The notes under the pieces: model-generated
Told to the model about the DNA's origin: nothing
Seen by the model: only the letters and a program-made list of their open reading frames with translations
The model's database searches: none
Made by a program: the position numbers and the translations under genes
Assembly (NCBI RefSeq): GCF_018780565.1
Contig: NZ_JADMJN010000010.1
Coordinates: 124,001-188,000 of the forward strand
Direction of reading: 5' to 3'
DNA length: 64,000 nt
Origin: Rhodoferax sp.
Lineage (GTDB): Bacteria; Pseudomonadota; Gammaproteobacteria; Burkholderiales; Burkholderiaceae_C
Part shown: piece after piece, positions 1-9,919 of the stretch
How positions within the stretch are numbered: the first letter of the stretch is position 1
Layout: each line of letters opens with the position of its first letter

Positions 1-1365
1 GTCGTGACCCTTGTCATGGCCAGAATGGTGGCCGTTATTGCCTTTTTTATCCGGGCACGGCGCAGTGATCATGATAGTTCGATCAACCCCGCTGTCAGGA
101 TGCTGCACGTTGATGTAAGCGACATTCGGCTTGAATTTGTCGAAGTACAAACCGGTGCTTTCCGCCCCGACGGTCGATAGACTGGCCCACTTGCCAACGG
201 CTTCGGCCACACCGTCATTGTCGTCATCTTTCACAAACCAGATGTCTTCTACGCCACCGGGTTGGTCTTCGACGATGTACATATTGCCATCGGCATCGAT
301 TGCCAGGTTGTCGGGGCTACTGAAGGCGCTGCCAACCGGCTGGCCGGTGGCCATGTCCTTCGTGTCACGGCTGACGAACAGCTTGACCATGTCATTGCCC
401 AGATCAATGGAAAATACCTTGTTGTTGGTGGTCGTCGCCACGAACAGCATCTGCTTGCCGTTTTTCAAGGTCTTGATTTCAATGTCTTCAGGACGATCAA
501 ACTTGGTACCCAGAAAGGCTGGCAGTTTCGGAGTGGCACGGCCGTCGATGGCAGTCAGTCCGTTTGGATCGGTCACGATCACCGCACCGGGCAGAGCGAC
601 ACCGTTGGCATTGGTCAGCGCAATCCAGGTGGCAGCGCCGGTGGCCTCCTTAACCGATCCGTCACCAACGCGCAGCACGAAGGTCTGGCCAGCCGCGAAG
701 AAGTCGTCCCCGTTGGATGCATGGGGGTTGGCAGATGTGAACTTGAAAATGTGGCTGTTGTTGCGCTCGTCGATGAAGTACAGATTGTTCTTTTTGTCGA
801 ATGCCAAGCCTTCGTGCGATACACGCGGCAAGATGTCCCGATGCACCATGTTGATATCCGCCGGATTGGCAAGCGGATTGGTCACTTCAAACAAGCGGCC
901 GTACTTGCTCACGGGGCCACCCGCATCGCTCCAGGACTCCTCCGCCGTGAGGAAGCTGCCCCATGGAGTCCAACGGGAGGCATCGAAGGCCACGTGGCTG
1001 CCCGGTGCGGGTGCTGACCAGATGGTGGTAGTGAGCATGGTGCGCAAATCGGTGCGCTGAATGCCAGCTTGGCCGGTCTCGTACACGGTGAACAGGTAGC
1101 GGCCGGCATCGGGGCCGTTCTCGTTCGCGGTGTGCATGTCGTAGTTGCCGCTGTCGAACCGATCCGTCTGGTTCACATCGCGGGCCACGATGGTCATTTG
1201 ACTGAAGTGAGGGGATGACAATTTGTAAGGCGCGGCTTCAGGCAGAGTGCCGGCTCCAACATCGCCAGTCATCGGTTTGAAATTACCAAATGCGGTGCCG
1301 TCCGCGAAGGCGGCCGAACCGATTAGCGCCATAGCCATGACGAGCGACAATTTCTTTAACTTCAT
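1..1365 (-). CDS. PhoX-type (DUF839) alkaline phosphatase, C-terminus cut by window edge
   Basis: The frame is open from the ATG at 1365 to the left edge (455 codons) without a stop. Residues 1-21 form a signal peptide (MKLKKLSLVMAMALIGSAAFA, cleavage predicted after the last Ala), so the product is exported. The body has PhoX/DUF839 family features: FLTAEESWSDAGG near residue 140, VSHEGLAFDKKNNLYFIDE near residue 180, and FDRPEDIEIK followed by FSSPDNLAIDADGNMYIVED. These acidic, Asn/Glu-rich strands are where PhoX enzymes bind calcium and iron. A phosphomonoesterase role in phosphate scavenging is inferred from the family. No twin-arginine motif is visible in the leader, which is unlike classical PhoX, so it may be a DUF839 relative of another specificity. 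The visible end is His/Asp/Gly rich. Confidence 0.82.
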   Translation of the reverse strand, partial: MKLKKLSLVMAMALIGSAAFADGTAFGNFKPMTGDVGAGTLPEAAPYKLSSPHFSQMTIVARDVNQTDRFDSGNYDMHTANENGPDAGRYLFTVYETGQAGIQRTDLRTMLTTTIWSAPAPGSHVAFDASRWTPWGSFLTAEESWSDAGGPVSKYGRLFEVTNPLANPADINMVHRDILPRVSHEGLAFDKKNNLYFIDERNNSHIFKFTSANPHASNGDDFFAAGQTFVLRVGDGSVKEATGAATWIALTNANGVALPGAVIVTDPNGLTAIDGRATPKLPAFLGTKFDRPEDIEIKTLKNGKQMLFVATTTNNKVFSIDLGNDMVKLFVSRDTKDMATGQPVGSAFSSPDNLAIDADGNMYIVEDQPGGVEDIWFVKDDDNDGVAEAVGKWASLSTVGAESTGLYFDKFKPNVAYINVQHPDSGVDRTIMITAPCPDKKGNNGHHSGHDKGHD

Positions 1366-1555
1366 GAACAAGATCCTTTAACGTGAATAAGTTGCGCCTG
1401 TACCGAATTCAAGCAGCTAACGTGGACAACGATATCAAGTCAGTGTTTCATAGCTATTGCAGCCTGATCCCAAAAATATGCGCCGTACGGCTCATGCCGC
1501 TTCATTCTGGAGGTGTTTGCGCAGCTCAACAACTCACCATGGATCCCTCAATTGA

Positions 1556-1577
1556 AAAAGACCCCGAAGGGTCTTTT
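1556..1577 (-). terminator. Rho-independent terminator with UUCG-type loop
   Basis: A perfect 9-bp inverted repeat (AAAAGACCC / GGGTCTTTT) surrounds a 4-base loop. Read on the minus strand the loop is TTCG and a run of T follows. It lies 30 bases past the stop of the H1-like gene, so it most likely ends that transcript. Confidence 0.85.
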
Positions 1578-1606
1578 CTGTAGCGAAGCAGCGACGCCAA
1601 AGAAAG

Positions 1607-1927
1607 TTATTTCTTCTTGGCAACCTTGGCCGCTTTCTTGGGCGCAGCAGCTTTGGCCTTTGGGGCCACTGGTGCGGTGGTCACTGGCACAGCTTTCAAG
1701 GCAGCACGCTGATCACGCAAAGCCTGGATTTCTGCATTGATTTTGTCTTTGCGCTCAGTCAGCTTGGCGATGCTTGCACTGAGTTTTGCAATCGCCTTGG
1801 CCGACTTGGAGACAGGAGCCTTCTTCACCAACGCTTTGGCAACTGGCTTCATTGCTTTCGCAGGAGTCGTTATTTTTTTGGACGCTGTTGCAGCCTTGGG
1901 GGCGGCCGTTTTTTTCGCAATTGCCAT
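1607..1927 (-). CDS. Histone H1-like Lys/Ala-rich DNA-binding protein
   Basis: This is a 106-residue, very basic protein made mostly of Lys, Ala, Pro and Val. The tails (1-45 and about 85-106) carry AAPKK/PAKAMK/KKAAK repeats like eukaryotic histone H1 tails. The middle (about 48-80, KLSASIAKLTERKDKINAEI) is a charged amphipathic helix that could form a coiled coil. Bacterial H1-like proteins of this make-up (AlgP, Hc1, BpH1 types) bind DNA non-specifically. I chose the ATG at 1927 because AGGA lies about 8 bases ahead of it; a TTG two codons earlier is too close to that site. A terminator follows directly, so the gene is probably monocistronic. Confidence 0.72.
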   Translation of the reverse strand: MAIAKKTAAPKAATASKKITTPAKAMKPVAKALVKKAPVSKSAKAIAKLSASIAKLTERKDKINAEIQALRDQRAALKAVPVTTAPVAPKAKAAAPKKAAKVAKKK

Positions 1928-2085
1928 TTTCAAATTTCCTTTTTATGTCACTGGTTTCAAAATTTCACCAGTGCGCTATTGTCTCAAGTATTTTTTCCCA
2001 CTTCCCTTGTCTTGAATTTCTATGATGCTGGGTTATGAGACTACAAACCAGACGTTTTACACGTTTGGTTTTAGGTCCTACAAAT

Positions 2086-2579
2086 CGTTTTTGCGAGGCG
2101 GTCACCGAGTTTGCGTCCCGAGCGGCAGAGAAGGTTCGCAAGCAGCACAGCCAGACCGGCCAGGTATTGGTATTTATCCGCACCAGCCCATTCAGGTCGG
2201 AACCTCAATACAGCCGCTCGGCGGTGCTACCGCTGCGACGCCCCAGTGCAGATACCGCAGCCATCGTCCATGCGGCCCTGAACGCCTTGAAGAGCATCTA
2301 CCGGGATGGGTTCAAGTACGCCAAGGCGGGTGTCATATTGCTGGACCTGCAAGCGGATCATCAACAACAGGGTGAACTCGACTTGGAGGATGACCATGGC
2401 GAGGACCGCCCCCAGCTGATGACGGCGCTGGATGGACTGAACCAACGTACGGCAAGGGCACCGTGCTGATGGGCAGTGCTGGATTGGAGGGTGATCGACG
2501 GGTTTGGTCGGTGAAGCAAGAGCGCAGAACGCCGGGGTACACGACCAAGTGGGAGGATATTCCGGTGGCTAGAGCTTAA
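2086..2579 (+). pseudogene. umuC: umuC remnant (DNA polymerase V subunit, C-terminal part), truncated and frameshifted
   Basis: The frame reads EAVTEFASRAAEKVRKQHSQ, then VLVFIRTSPFR, then IYRDGFKYAKAGVILLDL, which is the little-finger/C-terminal part of UmuC. The palm and fingers catalytic part is missing; the upstream sequence does not continue the homology. Near 2446-2449 one base has been lost: LNQR is followed by a wrong frame ending at 2469. In the restored frame the family C-terminus continues (YGKGTVLMGSAGLEG, then RRTPGYTTKWEDIPVARA) to the stop at 2577-2579. Both lesions rule out a working polymerase. No umuD is beside it. It lies downstream of the tRNA-fMet 3' end, a typical place for decayed integrated elements. 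Confidence 0.85.
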
Positions 2580-2744
2580 ATTGATCCCAGGGCACTGCTC
2601 GGTCCGATGGCTTGGAGCGCTGGCTGCCGAGCAAGGTTACGCTTTTTGCGTCAGATGGAGTAAACCCATCTTTTATGGATCATTCTTGCGTTCGACATCG
2701 TGGGCCATTACCCAATGGTCAAAATTCAAAGGGTCTGAAATGTA

Positions 2745-2784
2745 TGGGCCAAATATGGGCCAGTTTTGGGCCAAGTCTGGGCCA
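2745..2784. repeat. Four TGGGCCA units at exact 11-bp period
   Basis: TGGGCCA starts at 2745, 2756, 2767 and 2778, each exactly 11 bases apart, with AT-rich spacers. A further TGGGCCA is at 2701. The period is not a multiple of three, so it is not explained by a coding repeat. It is close to one helical turn, so all units face one side of the DNA. It lies between the umuC remnant and the tRNA-fMet gene and could be a protein-binding array, for example arm sites of a lost integrase. The function is unknown. Confidence 0.6.
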
Positions 2785-2791
2785 GAAAGCG

Positions 2792-2816
2792 AAACGCCCA
2801 CATTAAGTGGGCGTTT
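2792..2816 (-). terminator. Hairpin terminator downstream of tRNA-fMet
   Basis: A perfect 10-bp inverted repeat (AAACGCCCAC / GTGGGCGTTT) has a 5-base loop. On the minus strand it ends in TTT and an interrupted T run. It lies 26 bases past the tRNA 3' end and probably terminates the tRNA transcript and any read-through from rplQ. Confidence 0.75.
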
Positions 2817-2842
2817 GCTGTCAGCGGAAACCGCTTACTTGT

Positions 2843-2919
<77 letters not shown>

Positions 2920-2930
2920 TCAAGCTTTGA

Positions 2931-2936
2931 ATTATA
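2931..2936 (-). promoter_or_regulatory. Consensus -10 box for tRNA-fMet
   Basis: A perfect TATAAT on the minus strand lies 11 bases ahead of the mature tRNA 5' end, immediately after the rplQ stop. The -35 region (about 2954-2959, CTGCAC) lies inside the rplQ 3' end and is weak. The tRNA thus probably has its own promoter as well as read-through from the ribosomal operon. Confidence 0.55.
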
Positions 2937-2942
2937 ACCTAC

Positions 2943-3341
2943 TTATGCTGCTGGTGCAGAATCCGCTGCAATTTCATTTGCAACAGGACGATCAACCAAT
3001 TCCACCAAAGCCATCGGCGCATTGTCACCAACGCGGAAACCCATTTTCAAAATGCGGGTGTAGCCACCTGGGCGAGTTTTAAAACGTGGGCCCAGATTGT
3101 CGAACAACTTGACCACGCTATCGCGGTCACGCAGACGATCAAAAGCCAGGCGACGATTAGCTACAGTAGCCTCTTTAGCCAAAGTGATCATCGGCTCGAT
3201 GACACGACGTAGTTCCTTGGCTTTTGGAACTGTAGTCTTGATGACTTCATGCTCGATGAGCGAGTTCATCATGTTGCGAAGCATCGCCAAGCGATGCGAG
3301 CTTGTGCGATTGAGTTTACGTAGTCCGTGTCCGTGACGCAT
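2943..3341 (-). CDS. rplQ: 50S ribosomal protein L17
   Basis: The 132-residue product begins [20 protein letters not shown], the invariant L17 start, and keeps [12 protein letters not shown] and [21 protein letters not shown]17 binds 23S rRNA near the exit side of the large subunit. The acidic/Ala tail after residue 120 is common in betaproteobacteria. It is the last protein gene of the block. The 84-base gap to rpoA holds an imperfect hairpin (GAGTC/GACTC) that may tune expression. Confidence 0.98.
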   Translation of the reverse strand: MRHGHGLRKLNRTSSHRLAMLRNMMNSLIEHEVIKTTVPKAKELRRVIEPMITLAKEATVANRRLAFDRLRDRDSVVKLFDNLGPRFKTRPGGYTRILKMGFRVGDNAPMALVELVDRPVANEIAADSAPAA

Positions 3342-3425
3342 GGTGCTTTCCTTTAGATATTTAACAGGCAGCCGTATCAGGTACTGCCCGTGGCACTGAG
3401 TCCCTCTTTGGGAGACTCTGAAAAA

Positions 3426-4415
3426 TCAACGCTTTTCGAGCGCTGCTGGAGGCCAGCTTTCGAGCTTCATGCCCAAAGTCAGACCGCGGGAAGCAAGAAC
3501 TTCCTTGATTTCATTGAGTGACTTGCGCCCCAGATTTGGAGTCTTCAACAACTCGTTCTCTGTACGCTGGATGAGGTCACCAATGTAATAGATGTTTTCG
3601 GCTTTTAAACAGTTCGCAGAACGAACTGTCAATTCGAGTTCGTCAACAGGACGCAGCAGGATTGGATCAAACTGCGTATTGCCGCGAGGTGCTGGCGCAT
3701 CAAATGCGGCAAGCTCGCTGCCTTCCAACTGCGCGAACACAGCCAGTTGCTCCACCAAAATTCGCGCAGATGCACGAACTGCATCTTCAGCCGAAATTGC
3801 GCCGTTGGTTTCAATTTCAACCACCAGCTTGTCCAGATCGGTACGCTGCTCGACGCGTGCACTCTCGACGGTGTAGCTAACACGCTTCACGGGAGAAAAC
3901 GAGGCGTCCAATACGATACGACCAATTGACTTGGTTGGCTCATCGGCGTGACGGCGCATGGTGCCAGGAACATAGCCACGGCCTTTTTCAACCTTGATTT
4001 GCATGTCAAGCTTGCCGCCTTGCGACAAATGAGCAATAACATGATCAGGGTTGATGATCTCGACATCATGGGGGGTCTGGATGTCACTGGCGGTGACGAT
4101 ACCATCGCCATCCTTGCGCAGGCTCAGCGTGACTTCATCACGGTTGTGGAGCTTGAACACCACACCCTTGAGATTCAGCAAGATGTTGACGACATCTTCC
4201 TGCACGCCGTCGATCGAAGAGTATTCGTGAAGCACACCCGCAATCGTGACCTCAGTAGCGGCGTAACCCGACATTGACGACAGCAAAACCCGACGCAATG
4301 CATTACCCAACGTATGGCCGTAGCCGCGCTCGAACGGCTCCAGAGCAACTTTGGCGCGATTAGGTGCCAACTGCTCTACATTGATTGCTTTAGGTTTCAG
4401 TAGACTATTTTGCAT
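3426..4415 (-). CDS. rpoA: RNA polymerase alpha subunit
   Basis: At 329 residues it has the usual length. The N-terminal domain (about 1-235) has the dimerisation motif [19 protein letters not shown] and assembles the enzyme. After a linker, the C-terminal domain (about 250-325) carries [15 protein letters not shown], the helix that contacts UP-element DNA and activators, and [22 protein letters not shown] ribosome site lies about 6 bases before the ATG. It lies between rpsD and rplQ as in other proteobacterial alpha operons. Confidence 0.99.
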   Translation of the reverse strand: MQNSLLKPKAINVEQLAPNRAKVALEPFERGYGHTLGNALRRVLLSSMSGYAATEVTIAGVLHEYSSIDGVQEDVVNILLNLKGVVFKLHNRDEVTLSLRKDGDGIVTASDIQTPHDVEIINPDHVIAHLSQGGKLDMQIKVEKGRGYVPGTMRRHADEPTKSIGRIVLDASFSPVKRVSYTVESARVEQRTDLDKLVVEIETNGAISAEDAVRASARILVEQLAVFAQLEGSELAAFDAPAPRGNTQFDPILLRPVDELELTVRSANCLKAENIYYIGDLIQRTENELLKTPNLGRKSLNEIKEVLASRGLTLGMKLESWPPAALEKR

Positions 4416-4531
4416 GCAGACTTCCTCTCAATACCCCCGGCTCGTTACACCGGTAAGGCTGGTGAAGCACCTGAGTCGCAGTGCCCCACGCCTCAGGAAC
4501 GATTTCGATTGAAAAAACGTGCGACCAGCGA

Positions 4532-5155
4532 TTAACGCGAGTACAACTCAACGATCAGGGACTCGTTGACGTCAGCTGCGAACTGGTCACGATCCGGAAC
4601 GGACTTGAATGTACCTTCGGCCTTGTCGATGCTTACCTCAACCCATGCCGGCATACCGACTTGTTGAGCCAATTGAAGCGCCTCGGCAATACGATTTTGC
4701 TTCTTCGACTTATCACGAACAGCAATGACATCACCGGCTTTAACCATGTAGGACGGAATATTCACGCTCTTTCCATTCACCGTCATGGCCTTGTGGGAAA
4801 CCAGCTGACGCGCTTCAGCACGGGTAGAACCGAAACCCATACGATAGACAACGTTGTCAAAACGGGATTCCAGCAAAGACAACAAGTTCGCACCAGTGTT
4901 TCCTTTGCGGCGATCAGCCTCTTCAAAGTAACGTCGGAACTGTTTCTCCAAAACGCCATACATGCGCTTGACCTTTTGCTTCTCGCGAAGCTGCAGACCG
5001 TAGTCAGATGTACGAGCACCAGAAGTCCGGCCGTGTTGGCCTGGCTTCGAATCGAACTTGGCCTTGTCTCCGATGGCGCGACGGGCGCTCTTCAGAAACA
5101 GGTCAGTGCCTTCACGGCGGGATAATTTGGCTTTGGGGCCTAGATAGCGTGCCAC
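4532..5155 (-). CDS. rpsD: 30S ribosomal protein S4
   Basis: The 207-residue product starts [20 protein letters not shown] and has an S4 RNA-binding domain from about residue 95 ([20 protein letters not shown], then [10 protein letters not shown]). S4 nucleates 30S assembly on 16S rRNA. In enteric bacteria it also represses the alpha operon translationally; whether that holds here cannot be read from the sequence. It lacks the N-terminal zinc cysteines of the C+ form. Confidence 0.98.
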   Translation of the reverse strand: MARYLGPKAKLSRREGTDLFLKSARRAIGDKAKFDSKPGQHGRTSGARTSDYGLQLREKQKVKRMYGVLEKQFRRYFEEADRRKGNTGANLLSLLESRFDNVVYRMGFGSTRAEARQLVSHKAMTVNGKSVNIPSYMVKAGDVIAVRDKSKKQNRIAEALQLAQQVGMPAWVEVSIDKAEGTFKSVPDRDQFAADVNESLIVELYSR

Positions 5156-5236
5156 TTGAACTTCCTTTATGTCATCTGCCGCACATTAATGCGGGAGCCA
5201 CCGGCGCAGAACCAGTGGCGGTGGGCTTGTTAAAAA

Positions 5237-5641
5237 TTAGATGCGACGACGCTTCTGTGGACGGCAACCGTTGTGCGGCACCGGCGTCACATCTGCAATC
5301 ATGTTGATACGGATACCCAAGGCTGCCAAGGCGCGAACCGAAGATTCACGACCGGGGCCAGGACCTTTGATTTCAACATCAAGGTTTTTGATACCCTGTT
5401 CAATGGCGGCGCGACCAGCAACTTCCGAAGCCACTTGGGCTGCGAATGGTGTGGATTTGCGTGAACCCTTGAAACCTTGACCACCCGATGAGGCCCACGA
5501 CAAAGCGTTGCCCTGACGGTCCGTAATCGTGATGATGGTGTTGTTGAATGATGCGTGGACGTGCGCTACGCCATCTGCAACATTCTTGCGAACTTTCTTA
5601 CGGACACGTTGGGCCGCGTTATTGGCGGGAGCTTTTGCCAT
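5237..5641 (-). CDS. rpsK: 30S ribosomal protein S11
   Basis: The 134-residue product keeps [20 protein letters not shown] and [17 protein letters not shown], and ends with the conserved [20 protein letters not shown]11 forms part of the 30S platform next to the E and P sites. The basic Ala/Lys leader (about 1-18) is normal for proteobacteria. It lies in tight order between rpsM and rpsD. Confidence 0.98.
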   Translation of the reverse strand: MAKAPANNAAQRVRKKVRKNVADGVAHVHASFNNTIITITDRQGNALSWASSGGQGFKGSRKSTPFAAQVASEVAGRAAIEQGIKNLDVEIKGPGPGRESSVRALAALGIRINMIADVTPVPHNGCRPQKRRRI

Positions 5642-5660
5642 AGTCGTCTTTCAATGCCTG

Positions 5661-6026
5661 TTATTTCTTCAGTGAAGCAGCAGCCTTACGGGGGCCTTTG
5701 CGGGTGCGGGCATTCGTACGCGTGCGTTGACCACGCATGGGCAGCCCACGACGGTGACGGAACCCGCGATAACAACCAATGTCCATCAAACGCTTGATGT
5801 TCATTGTTGTTTCACGACGCAAGTCACCTTCGATAGTGAACTGCGCGATTTGGTCGCGAATTTTTTCCAGATCCCCGTCAGTCAAATCTTTGACCTTCTT
5901 GGAATAAGCGATGCCACAAGCTTCGCAAATTTTGCGTGCGCGGGTGCGACCGATTCCAAAGATGGCTGTCAGGCCAATTTCGGAATGCTGTTGCGGCGGA
6001 ATATTGATGCCAGCGATACGTGCCAT
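5661..6026 (-). CDS. rpsM: 30S ribosomal protein S13
   Basis: The 121-residue product begins [20 protein letters not shown] and has the helix-two-turn-helix region around [17 protein letters not shown]. The C-terminal tail contains [20 protein letters not shown], which reaches into the decoding region and touches P-site tRNA. S13 sits in the 30S head. The gene starts 24 bases after rpmJ. Confidence 0.98.
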   Translation of the reverse strand: MARIAGINIPPQQHSEIGLTAIFGIGRTRARKICEACGIAYSKKVKDLTDGDLEKIRDQIAQFTIEGDLRRETTMNIKRLMDIGCYRGFRHRRGLPMRGQRTRTNARTRKGPRKAAASLKK

Positions 6027-6050
6027 TTTCGTCCTCTAAAACTCTTGCAA

Positions 6051-6164
6051 TTAACCCTGGCGCTGTTTGTGACGCGGATCTGTACAGATCACGCGCACAA
6101 CGCCCTTGCGCCGAATTACCTTGCAGTTACGGCAAATTTTCTTGACCGAAGCCGAAACCTTCAT
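6051..6164 (-). CDS. rpmJ: 50S ribosomal protein L36 (zinc-binding form)
   Basis: This 37-codon gene lies in the gap between infA and rpsM. It begins [20 protein letters not shown] and ends DPRHKQRQG. Cys11, Cys14, Cys27 and His32 form the C-x2-C-x12-C-x4-H zinc ribbon, so this is the zinc-dependent (C+) paralogue. A GGAG-like site precedes the ATG. It is too short for usual open-frame cut-offs. Confidence 0.97.
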
Positions 6165-6230
6165 TTCATTCTCCTAAAACTGTTCGCTGCGTCCTCTGCA
6201 TTACATCGCGAGGAACACAAGCCATTACTG

Positions 6231-6449
6231 TTACTTAGCCCTGAATACAATCCGTGCCCGGGTCAAATCGTAGGGGGTCAATTCTACGGTGACCTTGTCA
6301 CCAGGAAGAATACGGATGTAATGCATGCGCATCTTTCCGGAAATATGACCCAACACAACATGGCCGTTTTCAAGCTTCACGCGAAATGTCGCGTTTGGCA
6401 GGTTTTCGACCACCTCTCCCTGCATCTGAATAACATCGTCTTTTGACAT
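6231..6449 (-). CDS. infA: Translation initiation factor IF-1
   Basis: The 72-residue single S1/OB-fold protein begins [20 protein letters not shown] and keeps [18 protein letters not shown]-1 blocks the A site and helps IF-2 and IF-3 choose the initiator tRNA. It follows secY by 17 bases. Many Burkholderiales carry a second infA elsewhere, so this may not be the only copy. Confidence 0.97.
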   Translation of the reverse strand: MSKDDVIQMQGEVVENLPNATFRVKLENGHVVLGHISGKMRMHYIRILPGDKVTVELTPYDLTRARIVFRAK

Positions 6450-6466
6450 ACTTTTAATAAACCGCC

Positions 6467-7777
6467 TTATGAAGACTTGAAATTTGCCTTCTTCAACAGC
6501 GATTCATACTGCTGCGACATCATGTAGTTCTGCACTTGCGCCATGAAATCCATGGTCACGACCACAATGATCAAAAGAGAGGTACCACCGAAGTAAAACG
6601 GAACGTTGTATTTCAGAATCAAAAACTCGGGCAGCAAGCAAACCAGCGTTATATAAATCGCACCAGCAAATGTGAGGCGAAGCAAAATTTTGTCAATGTA
6701 TTTGGCCGTCTGATCACCCGGACGAATGCCTGGAATAAAAGCACCGCTTTTCTTCAAGTTGTCTGCCGTTTCGCGGCTATTGAACACCAGGGCGGTATAA
6801 AAAAAGCAGAAAAATATGATCGCGGCCGCATAAAACATCACGTAAATCGGCTGTCCTGGCGACAAGGAGCTGGCAATGTCGTTCAACCAACGCATTGACT
6901 CACCTGTACTGAACCAACCTACAACGGTCGCCGGCAAAAGGATGATGGAAGATGCAAAGATGGGAGGAATGACGCCTGCCATATTCAGCTTCAAAGGCAG
7001 ATGGGAAGACTGCCCACCATAAACCTTGTTCCCAACCTGACGCCTGGCGTAATTCACCAAAATCTTTCGCTGCCCGCGCTCTACAAAAACAACTATGTAG
7101 GTAACCAACGCCACAACGATCACAATGAACAGCGCAACAATGATGCTCATTGCACCGGTGCGCACCAACTCCAGCAAACCACCAATCGCATTCGGCAAGC
7201 CAGCAGCGATACCACCAAAAATCAGGATCGAGATTCCATTACCCAAACCACGTTCGGTAATCTGCTCGCCCAACCACATCAAAAACAGTGTGCCTGCCGT
7301 CAAGGTCACGACCGCAGTCATGCGAAATCCAAATCCCGGAGCAATCACCAGTCCAGCCGAGCTTTCCAACGCAAGAGCGATACCCATGGACTGAAACAAA
7401 GCCAAACCCAAAGTTCCGTAACGCGTGTATTGCGTAATCTTGCGACGACCACCCTCGCCCTCCTTCTTCAACTGCTCAAAAGCAGGGAGGACATAGGTCA
7501 ATAACTGCATGATGATCGACGCCGATATGTACGGCATGATTCCCAATGCAAAAATTGTGAAACGGGACAAGGCACCACCGGAGAACATGTTGAACATGCC
7601 CAAGATACCGCCTTGCTGACCTTTGAAAAACTGCTGCAACTGTGCAGGGTCAATTCCAGGAACCGGAATATGCGCACCCACACGGTACACGACCAGCGCG
7701 AGCAACAAAAAGACAAGACGGCGACGAAGATCACCGAATTTTCCAGTTTTTGCCAGTTGTGCCGTGTTAGTTGCCAC
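6467..7777 (-). CDS. secY: Protein translocase subunit SecY
   Basis: The 436-residue product has ten predicted membrane spans and SecY signatures: an early VPGIDP segment and plug region, and [17 protein letters not shown]. The cytoplasmic loops carry [20 protein letters not shown] and [18 protein letters not shown], which contact SecA and the ribosome. SecY forms the channel of the SecYEG translocon. It follows rplO by 24 bases, which couples membrane export capacity to ribosome supply. Confidence 0.98.
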   Translation of the reverse strand: MATNTAQLAKTGKFGDLRRRLVFLLLALVVYRVGAHIPVPGIDPAQLQQFFKGQQGGILGMFNMFSGGALSRFTIFALGIMPYISASIIMQLLTYVLPAFEQLKKEGEGGRRKITQYTRYGTLGLALFQSMGIALALESSAGLVIAPGFGFRMTAVVTLTAGTLFLMWLGEQITERGLGNGISILIFGGIAAGLPNAIGGLLELVRTGAMSIIVALFIVIVVALVTYIVVFVERGQRKILVNYARRQVGNKVYGGQSSHLPLKLNMAGVIPPIFASSIILLPATVVGWFSTGESMRWLNDIASSLSPGQPIYVMFYAAAIIFFCFFYTALVFNSRETADNLKKSGAFIPGIRPGDQTAKYIDKILLRLTFAGAIYITLVCLLPEFLILKYNVPFYFGGTSLLIIVVVTMDFMAQVQNYMMSQQYESLLKKANFKSS

Positions 7778-7801
7778 TTTTAAAGTCTTTCAGTTCGCAG
7801 T

Positions 7802-8233
7802 TCAGGCGAAGCTTCCGCCAGCCGCTTCAACAGCAGCTTTAGCACCAGCCGTTGCACCAATACCCGTAAGTTTCACCGCTTTGGTGATAGCCCCTGTATT
7901 GATGATCTTCACGACTTTCGCGATTTCACCAACCAAGCCAGCTTGTTTAAGGCTCACCAGATTCACCTCAGCAGCGCCCAGCTTCTCCAATGCCGTCAGA
8001 GTTACCTCTGCATTGAACTTCAGCAAATGGGATTTGAAGCCACGCTTTGGCAGACGACGCTGCATGGGCATTTGACCGCCCTCAAAACCAACCTTGTGAT
8101 AACCACCGGCGCGGGACTTTTGACCTTTGTGGCCACGACCAGCTGTCTTACCGATGCCAGAGCCGATACCACGACCGACGCGACGCTTGTAGTGCTTTGC
8201 ACCATCAGCGGGCTTGATGCCATTGAGTTCCAT
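7802..8233 (-). CDS. rplO: 50S ribosomal protein L15
   Basis: The product is 143 residues from the ATG at 8233 ([20 protein letters not shown]). Two in-frame starts lie just upstream (ATG at 8236, TTG at 8239), but the GAGG ribosome site is best spaced for 8233. The glycine/basic region [19 protein letters not shown] and [10 protein letters not shown] are typical L15 signatures that thread into 23S rRNA. The order rpmD-rplO-secY is the standard spc order. Confidence 0.97.
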   Translation of the reverse strand: MELNGIKPADGAKHYKRRVGRGIGSGIGKTAGRGHKGQKSRAGGYHKVGFEGGQMPMQRRLPKRGFKSHLLKFNAEVTLTALEKLGAAEVNLVSLKQAGLVGEIAKVVKIINTGAITKAVKLTGIGATAGAKAAVEAAGGSFA

Positions 8234-8243
8234 CATCAACCTC

Positions 8244-8426
8244 TTAGAGCACTTTGACCAGGTAACTGATCTTGTTAATCATGCCGCGGACCTCGGGCGT
8301 ATCCACGAGTTCGCTTGTGCTGCGAATCTTGCGAAGACCAAGGCCACGAACTGTGGCACGGTGCGATTCCTTGCAGCCGATGGGGCTACGAACCAATTGC
8401 ACTTTGACTGTTTGTTGTGTCGTCAT
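8244..8426 (-). CDS. rpmD: 50S ribosomal protein L30
   Basis: The product is 60 residues from the ATG at 8426 ([20 protein letters not shown]). A TTG two codons upstream is possible, but GGGAG fits the ATG better. [20 protein letters not shown] is the conserved core. It is a small L30 domain of the large subunit, between rpsE and rplO. Confidence 0.96.
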   Translation of the reverse strand: MTTQQTVKVQLVRSPIGCKESHRATVRGLGLRKIRSTSELVDTPEVRGMINKISYLVKVL

Positions 8427-8440
8427 TTTCAAACTCCCGC

Positions 8441-8965
8441 TTAAACGAAGAGCTCTTCAACCGTCTTGCCACGCTTGGCTGCCACATGCGACGGAGTCGT
8501 AGCATGGGAAAGCGCATCCAGAGTGGCACGAACCATGTTGTAGGGATTAGTTGAACCATGGCTTTTCGCCACGATGTCTGTGATGCCGATGACTTCAAAG
8601 ACTGCGCGCATTGGACCGCCAGCAATGATGCCCGTACCTTTGGGGGCCGGCGCCATCATGACAGCAGCAGCACCATGCTGACCCATCACCTTGTGGTGAA
8701 TCGAACCATTTTTGAGCGACACCTTGGTCATGTTGCGGCGGGCTTCTTCCATCGCCTTTTGCACAGCTGCAGGCACTTCTTTCGATTTGCCTTTACCCAT
8801 GCCAACGCGGCCTTCGCCATCACCCACCACAGTCAATGCGGCGAAACCAAGAATACGGCCACCCTTGACCACCTTGGTAACGCGATTGATCGCGATCATT
8901 TTCTCACGCAGACCGTCTTCAGGCCCTTCAGCCTTACCCTGCATTTTCGCTTGTACTTTAGCCAT
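8441..8965 (-). CDS. rpsE: 30S ribosomal protein S5
   Basis: The 174-residue product has the N-terminal double-stranded RNA-binding fold (about 20-85; [20 protein letters not shown], then [20 protein letters not shown]). The C-terminal domain contains [20 protein letters not shown]5 works in 30S assembly and in decoding accuracy with S4. Its distance to rpmD is 14 bases. Confidence 0.98.
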   Translation of the reverse strand: MAKVQAKMQGKAEGPEDGLREKMIAINRVTKVVKGGRILGFAALTVVGDGEGRVGMGKGKSKEVPAAVQKAMEEARRNMTKVSLKNGSIHHKVMGQHGAAAVMMAPAPKGTGIIAGGPMRAVFEVIGITDIVAKSHGSTNPYNMVRATLDALSHATTPSHVAAKRGKTVEELFV

Positions 8966-8982
8966 CTTTATTTCCGATCTGC

Positions 8983-9348
8983 TTAGAACTGCAAGCCAGC
9001 TTCACGTGCCGCATCAGCCAACGCTTTAACGCGGCCATGGTACGCAAAACCTGCTCGATCAAATGCGACTTTTTCTACGCCAACTGCCTTCGCTTTTTCA
9101 GCCAGGCGTTTGCCGATGGCCTGGGCTGCAGCGACGTTGCCGCCCTTGCCCGAACCACCCAAAGCCTTGCGCACTTCGACTTCTGCCGTCGATGCACTTG
9201 CGAGGACCTTGCCACCATCGCCAGAAATCACGCTGGCATAAATGTGCAAATTGGTACGATTTACCGTCAAGCGGGCAACGCCTTGAGTGGCGATCCGAAT
9301 TCGGGTTTGACGCGCTCTGCGAAGACGCTGCTCTTTTTTGGTCAACAT
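8983..9348 (-). CDS. rplR: 50S ribosomal protein L18
   Basis: The 121-residue product begins [20 protein letters not shown] and ends [21 protein letters not shown]18 binds 5S rRNA with L5 and L25. The basic N-terminus and the [18 protein letters not shown] block identify it. It sits between rplF and rpsE as expected. Confidence 0.98.
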   Translation of the reverse strand: MLTKKEQRLRRARQTRIRIATQGVARLTVNRTNLHIYASVISGDGGKVLASASTAEVEVRKALGGSGKGGNVAAAQAIGKRLAEKAKAVGVEKVAFDRAGFAYHGRVKALADAAREAGLQF

Positions 9349-9359
9349 TTTGCAGCTCC

Positions 9360-9893
9360 TTATTTCTTCTTGGTTTCTTTGATCGTGATTTTTTCGTCCG
9401 CGTAGCGGATACCCTTGCCCTTGTAAGGCTCGGGAGGACGAATTGCACGAATCTCGGCAGCCACCTGACCCACACGCTGACGATCCGCACCTTTGATCAC
9501 GATTTCCGTGGGGGTGGGGGTTGCGACAGTGATTCCGGCCGGCATGTCTTTATTGACAGGATGGGAGTAACCAACGGTGAGGTTCAGCTTTGCACCTTGC
9601 GCCTGGGCCTTGTAACCCACGCCAATGAGGCTCAACTTTTTCTCGAAGCCCTTGGTGACACCGATAACCATGTTATTCACCAGCTGACGCATGGTGCCGC
9701 TCATGGCATTGGCTTCACGGGAGTCATTGGCAGGCAAGAAGCTCAGCTTGCCTGCATCACTGCTCACCTTCACCAAGGAGTTCTGGGTCAGTTGCAAAGT
9801 ACCGCCGGTACCTTTCACACTGATCTGATCATCCTTGATCGACACGTCCACACCTGCGGGGACGGCAACGGGCATTTTTCCAATACGTGACAT
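9360..9893 (-). CDS. rplF: 50S ribosomal protein L6
   Basis: The 177-residue product begins [20 protein letters not shown] and carries two L6 repeats (about 1-80 and 85-165). The C-terminal signature [18 protein letters not shown] is intact. L6 lies near the factor-binding site of the 50S subunit. It ends 11 bases ahead of rplR. Confidence 0.98.
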   Translation of the reverse strand: MSRIGKMPVAVPAGVDVSIKDDQISVKGTGGTLQLTQNSLVKVSSDAGKLSFLPANDSREANAMSGTMRQLVNNMVIGVTKGFEKKLSLIGVGYKAQAQGAKLNLTVGYSHPVNKDMPAGITVATPTPTEIVIKGADRQRVGQVAAEIRAIRPPEPYKGKGIRYADEKITIKETKKK

Positions 9894-9919
9894 TTTCAGT
9901 TTCTCCTCAATGTCACGCT

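Noticed and set aside
131..1060. Long plus-strand open frames over the PhoX-type gene
   Set aside because: They are antisense to a clear signal-peptide-bearing PhoX frame that is open to the edge and shows family motifs.
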